Source: Chlamydia trachomatis
GTDB taxonomy: Bacteria; Chlamydiota; Chlamydiia; Chlamydiales; JAAKFR01
Reading direction: 5' to 3'
Length of the DNA: 5,560 nt
Assembly: GCA_945861315.1 (NCBI GenBank)
Contig: CAMAUB010000101.1
Coordinates: 1-5,560 of the forward strand
The notes beneath the pieces are model-generated. The model saw only the letters and a program-made list of their open reading frames with translations. It made no database searches and was not told the origin of the DNA. The number at the start of each line of letters is the position of its first letter. Positions within the stretch are counted from its first letter, which is position 1. A program made the translations under genes and the position numbers. Positions 1 to 4,142 of the stretch are shown one piece after another.

Positions 1-465
1 ATCAAACACCTAAAAGGAAAGAAAAAAATGAAAGACAAAGAGATCTTCGATGGTTTCAATATCACCCTCGTAAAAAAAGCAAAAGAAGGCACGTCCTATT
101 TTGCAGCTGAAGAAATTGTTGGGAAAAGCGTTAAAAATCCAACTAAGAATGTCCAAGATGTTGAAAAAAGAGGAAAAGAGTTTTACGAGAACCTTACCAA
201 GGCGGCTCATGCCATCTTCAAAAATCTTGTTCAATGCATTGAAAAGGGGCTAGAGCCTGCTTCCGATGAAGTGCAACGGATCATCAATAAACACCACACT
301 TTAACAACGCAAACTCACGTTGCTACTCAAGAAGTATACAAAGCGTTAGCGCAACTGTATCGGGAGCATCCTGGATTCAGAAAGCAGCTCGATCCATTCC
401 ATGCTAAACTAGCTGAATTTATGGGGCAGGCAATGAAAGTGTTTGCAGACCGAAATTTATCGTGA
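1..465 (+). CDS. MerR/TipAL-type regulator, TipAS drug-binding domain (5' end outside window)
   Basis: The protein matches the TipAS domain of TipAL-like MerR regulators, which bind drugs such as thiopeptides and, in the full-length form, activate multidrug-response promoters. From the ATG at 28 (residue 1), EIFDGF at 5-10 matches the start of TipAS domains, and residues 60-140 (IFKNLVQCIEKGLEPASDEV, then QEVYKALAQLY and a helical end) follow the family pattern. The frame stays open from 28 back to base 1 and reads IKHLKGKKK, like the linker joining a MerR coiled coil to TipAS. I therefore think the N-terminal DNA-binding domain lies to the left of the window. ATG 28 has a good Shine-Dalgarno and may be an internal start giving TipAS alone, as known for Streptomyces tipA. 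By my alignment, the cysteine that binds thiostrepton covalently in TipA is replaced by Ala99, so covalent capture is unlikely. The alternative is a free-standing TipAS protein of 145 residues. The gene is convergent with the phage-like genes and is probably host-encoded. Confidence 0.75.
   Translation: MKHLKGKKKMKDKEIFDGFNITLVKKAKEGTSYFAAEEIVGKSVKNPTKNVQDVEKRGKEFYENLTKAAHAIFKNLVQCIEKGLEPASDEVQRIINKHHTLTTQTHVATQEVYKALAQLYREHPGFRKQLDPFHAKLAEFMGQAMKVFADRNLS
15..21 (+). promoter_or_regulatory. Shine-Dalgarno for (internal) TipAS start
   Basis: AGGAAAG lies 6 nt before the ATG at 28. It supports real initiation there, either as the only start or as an internal start producing the drug-binding domain without the DNA-binding domain. 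The frame is open upstream, so the site alone does not decide between the two. Confidence 0.5.
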
Positions 466-476
466 TTTCACTAAAT

Positions 477-502
477 GTCTCCCTTTAGAAATAGAGGGAG
501 AC
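477..502. terminator. Bidirectional terminator-like hairpin between convergent genes
   Basis: GTCTCCCT (477-484) and AGGGAGAC (495-502) form a perfect 8-bp stem with a 10-nt loop. It starts 11 nt after the regulator's TGA (463-465), and its last base is the final base of the - strand gene's TAG (502-504). Placement between convergent genes is typical of a shared terminator. The U-tracts are poor on both sides (TAATT on +, ATTT on -), so termination efficiency is uncertain. Confidence 0.6.
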
Positions 503-1560
503 TAATTAGTCGCAAGTGTTGGGATTCCGATAGTTAGGTAATTTTTTTTAATCTCTGCCCACTCGGATAGCAGATATTCTTCTTCGGAGATTTTGAGCAT
601 GAGATCCACAAAAATCTCAATCAGTTTAAAAGACAGGATTATAAATGAGCCGTCTTTAAATAGAACAAAGGGTGTGTCTTTTTCTATTTTATAGCTCCGC
701 CCCCATAGCTCAATTGAGCAGTTGCATGTTCCCCATCCCTTTTTGTGAAGAAGAGAATTTCTAGCATGAAAGAAAAACGTCCAAAAGGGAAGATCGGCTT
801 TGCGGTTTTCTTTAGGCAGATAACTATCAGTGATATGCCTAATAATTCTGAAAAATGAAGCATGTTCATTACTTGCCATTTTCTTGATTTTCATTTGAAT
901 CTTTTCAAGAATCGAAGCGGTTTCAGTTAATTTAGAATCCTCCTTGAGAACATTGCATGGAATTTGTTCACAAAGATTCAAGAGTTCCGTTAATTCAGTT
1001 TCAACCTTACAAATTTTACCACTTGAAACTAGGGTTGTATATGACGATGTTATTAATTCTTCTAAAGTAGAGAATATTCTGATGTAAATGCTTTTTGCTG
1101 TATCAACTAGACATCGCATTAATTGTTCATCTTGAATCCAAGTTAAAGGTGGATTTGTTGCACATGCTATTTCCGTAAAGCGAGCTAAAATTATGCTTAA
1201 CCCAATAATAGAATTTGCTCGGCTGGAAAACTCGTCGCCAACCAGATCGGCTGCAGCGGTGGAGCGTTTGATCATGAGGCTTGTCCGCTCATAGAAACAT
1301 CCCAGTTTTGAGATCCAAAACTGAATATCGAGCCAGATGGAAGCATAAGTCAATTGTTCGGATGGAAGAGAGTCATGAGCTAACAGTTCGGCATGTTTCA
1401 GCACATACAATTGATTTTGAAAAATCTGTTCAATAAGAAGAAAGTGCCCTTCAGATTCAGGCTGTTTGGCAGCAAGCAGTTTGTCCTGAGTTGCAAAGCC
1501 TAAAGCTTCTTTGATATTGGATCGAATTCTGGCAAGCTCTTCAAGATATTCAGTGTTCAT
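502..1560 (-). CDS. Helical protein of unknown function with a possible HEPN Rx4H motif
   Basis: I do not recognise this 352-residue protein as a named family. It is predicted mostly helical, with no signal peptide or convincing membrane segment. Residues 265-272 read HARNSLLH, giving R267-N-x3-H272. This fits the Rx4-6H active-site signature of HEPN ribonucleases, in which a polar residue, often Asn, follows the Arg. It sits at the end of a hydrophobic helix (FWTFFF, 259-264) and is followed by a beta-like stretch (282-311) and a C-terminal helix. HEPN proteins commonly act as RNA-cleaving toxins in toxin-antitoxin, abortive-infection and other anti-phage systems; that function is inferred here from one short motif. 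The ATG at 1558-1560 has no clear Shine-Dalgarno (CCCCCCT precedes it), but an in-frame stop lies 18 nt upstream, so no longer start exists. It begins 50 nt after terL, where a portal gene would be expected. It has a TATAAT box in front and a hairpin behind, suggesting an independently expressed cargo gene. Confidence 0.75.
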   Translation of the reverse strand: MNTEYLEELARIRSNIKEALGFATQDKLLAAKQPESEGHFLLIEQIFQNQLYVLKHAELLAHDSLPSEQLTYASIWLDIQFWISKLGCFYERTSLMIKRSTAAADLVGDEFSSRANSIIGLSIILARFTEIACATNPPLTWIQDEQLMRCLVDTAKSIYIRIFSTLEELITSSYTTLVSSGKICKVETELTELLNLCEQIPCNVLKEDSKLTETASILEKIQMKIKKMASNEHASFFRIIRHITDSYLPKENRKADLPFWTFFFHARNSLLHKKGWGTCNCSIELWGRSYKIEKDTPFVLFKDGSFIILSFKLIEIFVDLMLKISEEEYLLSEWAEIKKNYLTIGIPTLATN

Positions 1561-1592
1561 AGGGGGGTCTGTAATGTGTTACAAAGGAAGAG

Positions 1593-1598
1593 ATTATA
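1593..1598 (-). promoter_or_regulatory. Candidate -10 box for the HEPN-like gene
   Basis: The - strand reads a perfect TATAAT at 1598-1593, in the 50-nt gap after the terL stop and 32 nt before the ATG at 1560. Transcription would start near 1586. I find no good -35 element at 15-18 bp and no TGn extension, so this is either a factor-dependent promoter or chance in AT-rich DNA. Confidence 0.35.
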
Positions 1599-1610
1599 AG
1601 GGAATGAGAT

Positions 1611-3104
1611 TTAATGCAGGAGGGAATATTGATTTTTTAATCGTTTCCATTCGTCAGCTGTTAGTCCCTTATTTTCTAGCTTCCCAAGACCAACCGCTAG
1701 CATCCTAAAAGCATCAGCTCCATGGCTAGCGAAGTTGTGTAGAGGGCGGCTTGACCAGCACCCGAGCTGCTCGTTCCAATCTTTGCGATAGCTTTCTAAA
1801 GCTGTAATCCCTTTAGAACATTTCTCTTCATCGAACCAGCATCGGAGAAGAATATTCCGAGCTGCATCAACGCCCTCGATTACTCCGATGTCTGGCGTTA
1901 TCGTAAAAAGGATTCCATGATTTCTAGCCACTTCAACTCTGGATAACCCTGTAGAATACTCGTGAACAGCTGCATCGTGTGGGACAAGGTGCTTTCCATA
2001 GGTGTAAGGTTTGTTTTTAATGTATTGGAGATAATGCGTTAGAGCTTCTCCACTGTTCTCATAATATTCGAGAAGGTGAATCTCCTGGCCACACTGTTGA
2101 AAGAACCAAATTGCTGTTGAATCGTTGTATCCTAGATCCCAAGCTGTATGAACAGGGACATTGGCATCGTAGTAGACTTTACGAATCCGCCCTTCTATGC
2201 GGGCTTTGGTTATCTGCTTGCCGTAGTAAGCCCCTTCGTTTGAAGTCTCAAATGCCTCGTCAGGTGTGCTTGGGAATTCTCGTTTCATATCTTCACCTTG
2301 AGTTATGGCTCTTTTTGCATACCAAGTCCGCTGTGCTGATTCCAACTTGCCGTTTATTTGGCTCTCTAGTGCGTTAAAATAGCTTGAGAGATGTTCTGGT
2401 ACTGCCAAGTCTTGTAAATCGATTCTGTAGTCTTTATGACCCCACCACGGAAAAAAATGAAATCTGAAGTCCAAAAGTGATAATTTTTTGCTTGAATCTC
2501 TGTTTGCTTGTGCTTCCTTACACATTTGGTAGAAATATCCTTCCCTTCCTTCTGCTGTGCTCTCAATGAAAACGTACTGACCAGCTGCTAAAGCATTCAA
2601 AGAGCCAGTCATGATCTCACGAGCTTTATCAGGATATCGAGCAGAGATTTTGCCAAACTCTGAAATATGCAGGTATTGCAGGGTACTTGAGCGCATCGAC
2701 GTACCTATACGGATCGTAGAACCATTATTGAATTGTAGCTCACGAGCATTATCAGTATTGACCTGGCGCAGAGCCTTTAGCTCTTCTGGCAGGCTATCAT
2801 AGGCGAATTTGACACGGCAAAACATCATTTCAGCATCTTCACGGGTATGAGCGATGATCCCTGCGTGCTGATTGCTGTTGAAGAGGATGCGATCAAGAAA
2901 AAGCAGACAAACAAACGTTGATATGCCCAGTTGACGAGCTTTTAAGATAAGATTGCAATACCACATATCTTGGTAAAGCTTTTTTTGTGCCCAGTTCAGC
3001 TGAAACAGCGACTTATTGCCCGTTTTATCTATGATCCAGTAGAGATTGTTTAGCCGCCAAAGCGGATTGCTAAGACGGCTTTCAGCCTGTTCAATCACCA
3101 GCAT
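1611..3104 (-). CDS. terL: Phage terminase large subunit (ATPase-nuclease packaging motor)
   Basis: TerL cuts concatemeric phage DNA and drives it into the prohead with an ATPase motor. The 497 residues are full length for the family. The ATPase domain shows the deviant Walker A KARQLGIST (55-63), a Walker B region LQYLHISEF (142-150) with Glu149 as likely catalytic residue, and the coupling motif FIESTAEG (179-186). The linker carries EFPSTPDEAF (276-285), usual between the two domains. The RNase H-like nuclease has its acidic residues in AWDLGYND (Asp323), VPHDAA (Asp377) and HGADAFRM (Asp464). All key residues are present, so it appears functional. The ATG at 3102-3104 overlaps the terS stop by 14 nt and has AAAGGA 8 nt upstream, which implies translational coupling. 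The downstream neighbour is not a portal gene, which is unusual. Confidence 0.95.
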   Translation of the reverse strand: MLVIEQAESRLSNPLWRLNNLYWIIDKTGNKSLFQLNWAQKKLYQDMWYCNLILKARQLGISTFVCLLFLDRILFNSNQHAGIIAHTREDAEMMFCRVKFAYDSLPEELKALRQVNTDNARELQFNNGSTIRIGTSMRSSTLQYLHISEFGKISARYPDKAREIMTGSLNALAAGQYVFIESTAEGREGYFYQMCKEAQANRDSSKKLSLLDFRFHFFPWWGHKDYRIDLQDLAVPEHLSSYFNALESQINGKLESAQRTWYAKRAITQGEDMKREFPSTPDEAFETSNEGAYYGKQITKARIEGRIRKVYYDANVPVHTAWDLGYNDSTAIWFFQQCGQEIHLLEYYENSGEALTHYLQYIKNKPYTYGKHLVPHDAAVHEYSTGLSRVEVARNHGILFTITPDIGVIEGVDAARNILLRCWFDEEKCSKGITALESYRKDWNEQLGCWSSRPLHNFASHGADAFRMLAVGLGKLENKGLTADEWKRLKNQYSLLH

Positions 3105-3525
3105 TAGTCAAATCCTTTGACTGACCGTCAACCTTTTGCAATAAGAAGGCTAACGGGTTGGCAGCATCACCACAGACTTTTGTTTCTTGTTTATCAACCC
3201 AACCGCAGACATTTCCCATGACAAATTTTGTGAAGCCAGCATTGAATTCACTTAGAAGACCTCCTTCCACAAATCGGACTTCTTGCCATGCTTTAGCTTT
3301 TTCATAAACTCCCGAAAACTTTTCATTTTGTTCAGCAAACTCAGCTAGGCGGTTGGGGTGATAACCCCTATCAATGGCAAATCTTTTGAAGTAGAGGCTT
3401 TCTGGGAGTTTCATCCATTCTAAAAAAGCGTCAGCTTCCGATTCAATAAAGGTCTTTGTGTATTTTTCTGGCCTCCCTCCTTTTTCGCAACCAGGATAGG
3501 GCATATGATTTTTTGGTGCTGGCAT
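3091..3525 (-). CDS. Phage terminase small subunit (DNA-recognition)
   Basis: The small subunit recognises the phage packaging site and recruits TerL. This 144-residue protein has a polar, basic N-terminus (GGRPEKYT, 16-23), a helix-turn-helix-like stretch (46-70; KRFAIDRGYHPNRLAEFAEQ at 47-66), a helical middle (YEKAKAWQEVRFVEGGLLSE, 74-93) and FTKFVMGNVCGWVDKQE (98-114), a pattern seen in small terminases found just before terL. The start is the ATG at 3523-3525: AGGA lies 6 nt upstream (3532-3535). An in-frame TTG at 3553-3555 would add 10 residues but overlaps the preceding gene and has no good ribosome site. It begins 8 nt after the stop of the 120-residue gene and ends inside the start of terL, so the three genes form one operon. 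Confidence 0.85.
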   Translation of the reverse strand: MPAPKNHMPYPGCEKGGRPEKYTKTFIESEADAFLEWMKLPESLYFKRFAIDRGYHPNRLAEFAEQNEKFSGVYEKAKAWQEVRFVEGGLLSEFNAGFTKFVMGNVCGWVDKQETKVCGDAANPLAFLLQKVDGQSKDLTNAGD

Positions 3526-3533
3526 AGGTTTTC

Positions 3534-3896
3534 CTAAATGAGTTCTCCAATGCAATGAGAAGGGGGAGCGTCTAACTTCACATATTCATTTTTCCTAAGA
3601 GCGCAAGGATATCCGCCAACCAAAGCATAGATTTGCCCTTTATCATAAACACTCATCATCTCCCCTAACATTTTCTGCTTTTTATCCCAGGTTGCTCCAG
3701 AAAGAATGATGATTTCTTCTTCATCTAGGACATATCCGATGGCATCTTCTACGAGAGTAGTCCATCTCCCAGATAAGTCATTAAACCGCATTTCCTTCGT
3801 TAACTTGAGATATTGGATTACTCTATTCCTGTTTTTTGATCTTAAAGCTGTGACGAACGTGTCGATAGCGATCTGAGATGGGCATAAATTTAACAT
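3534..3896 (-). CDS. Unrecognised 120-residue protein, first gene of the terminase operon
   Basis: I do not recognise this protein. It is soluble-looking, with no signal peptide or membrane helix. The N-terminal half is helical and basic (about 8-36, including LRSKNRNRVIQYLKLTKEMR). An acidic patch (VLDEEEIIIL, 56-65) and a C-terminal region with turns (GGYPCALRKNEYVKLDAPP, 94-112) follow. The gene opens the operon, ends 8 nt before terS, and its stop codon lies within the terS ribosome-binding region, which suggests coupled translation. The ATG at 3894-3896 has a modest AAAGG 9 nt upstream. Position suggests a packaging or operon-control role (HNH nucleases and small DNA-binding proteins often sit here), but no HNH or clear helix-turn-helix motif is visible. 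The coding frame is convincing because of the tight spacing and non-random composition. Confidence 0.75.
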   Translation of the reverse strand: MLNLCPSQIAIDTFVTALRSKNRNRVIQYLKLTKEMRFNDLSGRWTTLVEDAIGYVLDEEEIIILSGATWDKKQKMLGEMMSVYDKGQIYALVGGYPCALRKNEYVKLDAPPSHCIGELI

Positions 3897-3915
3897 GAAG
3901 TAAAGCCTTTGTTTA

Positions 3916-3932
3916 TATCTAATTCTTAGATA
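3916..3932. promoter_or_regulatory. Perfect dyad, possible operator of the packaging operon
   Basis: TATCTAA-TTC-TTAGATA is a perfect inverted repeat with 7-bp arms and a 3-bp spacer. It lies 20-36 nt upstream of the ATG of the 120-residue gene, where a repressor or activator would act on the operon. It is too AT-rich to be a convincing terminator. No regulator for it is identifiable in the window. Confidence 0.35.
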
Positions 3933-3992
3933 CTTATCATTGCTTTAAAATAATTTATTTACATTAAGAAGTACATAGGAATTATTGAGCTT

Positions 3993-4023
3993 GAGCCGCC
4001 GTCAGGCATTAGGCGATAGGCTC
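3993..4023. other. GC-rich hairpin-prone patch in the intergenic region
   Basis: GAGCC (3993-3997) pairs with GGCTC (4019-4023), and inside it GCC (3998-4000) can pair with GGC at 4005-4007 or 4012-4014. It is GC-rich between AT-rich flanks, so it is likely to fold as a cruciform or in RNA. It may terminate - strand transcripts from the initiator-like gene, although it lies about 120 nt past the stop and lacks a clear U-tract, or it may be part of the origin or packaging site. Confidence 0.35.
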
Positions 4024-4068
4024 TATTATTTCTTAATAACTTAATGACCGCTATTACCTAGAGAAAAA

Positions 4069-4134
4069 GCTAACTTAAACCCCTGAAATGGCTAACTCAA
4101 ACCCCCAACTAAGCTAACTCAAACTCCTGAATAA
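4069..4134. repeat. Three tandem 22-bp iteron-like direct repeats
   Basis: Units lie at 4069-4090, 4091-4112 and 4113-4134, end to end and exactly 22 bp each. Their shared core is GCTAACTYAAACYCC; 14 of 22 positions are identical in all three, and units 2 and 3 differ at only four positions. The period is about two helical turns, so each unit presents the same DNA face, as expected for binding sites of a replication initiator. They start 8 bp beyond the stop codon of the initiator-like gene. There are no spacers between units, so this is not a CRISPR array. Confidence 0.9.
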
Positions 4135-4141
4135 TTTAGGA
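4125..4141. promoter_or_regulatory. Near-perfect 17-bp palindrome overlapping the last iteron
   Basis: TCCTGAATAATTTAGGA is symmetric around base 4133, apart from one G/T pair. It overlaps the end of the third repeat and finishes 1 nt before the stop codon of the initiator-like gene. It could be an extra protein-binding site (initiators of iteron plasmids often also bind a dyad as dimers) or a weak AU-rich terminator stem. Confidence 0.3.
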
Positions 4142-4142
4142 C

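Larger units (their letters stand above)
3911..4134. other. Putative replication origin or packaging site (AT-rich stretch plus iterons)
   Basis: This non-coding stretch between the initiator-like gene and the packaging operon combines three tandem 22-bp repeats at its right end with an AT-rich stretch at its left (3911-3970, about 83% A+T by my count). Iterons beside an AT-rich unwinding element are the usual parts of a plasmid origin, and the adjacent initiator-like gene supports this. The alternative is a terminase recognition site (pac or cos), since tandem repeats close to terS also serve that role in some phages. I see no good DnaA box. The AT-rich part must also hold the promoter of the 120-residue gene, but no -35/-10 pair is clear. 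Confidence 0.4.

Noticed and set aside
10..234. 74-residue open frame on the - strand inside the TipAS gene
   Set aside because: Antisense to a recognised domain, Phe-rich low-quality composition and no ribosome site.
684..869. 61-residue open frame on the - strand inside the 352-residue gene
   Set aside because: Alternative frame of a longer, better gene, with no independent support.
1511..1708. 65-residue + strand open frame across the terL end and the start of the 352-residue gene
   Set aside because: Antisense to two - strand genes and to the candidate promoter; no recognisable protein features.
2111..2377. 88-residue + strand open frame antisense to terL
   Set aside because: Shadow of the terL frame; Cys/Leu-rich composition typical of antisense reading.
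2366..2566. 66-residue - strand open frame within terL
   Set aside because: Other-frame shadow of terL; the true frame holds conserved terminase residues here.
2611..2802. 63-residue + strand open frame antisense to terL
   Set aside because: Lies over the conserved terL Walker B region in antisense; no independent support.
3147..3156. Further iteron-like GCTAAC matches inside genes (here and near 1379)
   Set aside because: Only about six bases match the core and they fall in coding sequence, consistent with chance.
3526..3555. TTG start for the small terminase (10 extra residues)
   Set aside because: Overlaps the preceding gene and lacks a ribosome site, whereas the ATG at 3525 has AGGA at 6-nt spacing.
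3985..4030. tRNA-like or attachment-site sequence in the GC-rich patch
   Set aside because: No cloverleaf can be drawn, there is no T-loop consensus and no integrase gene nearby; the pairing explains it better as a simple hairpin.
4069..4134. CRISPR array
   Set aside because: Only three repeats, contiguous with no spacers, and no cas genes.
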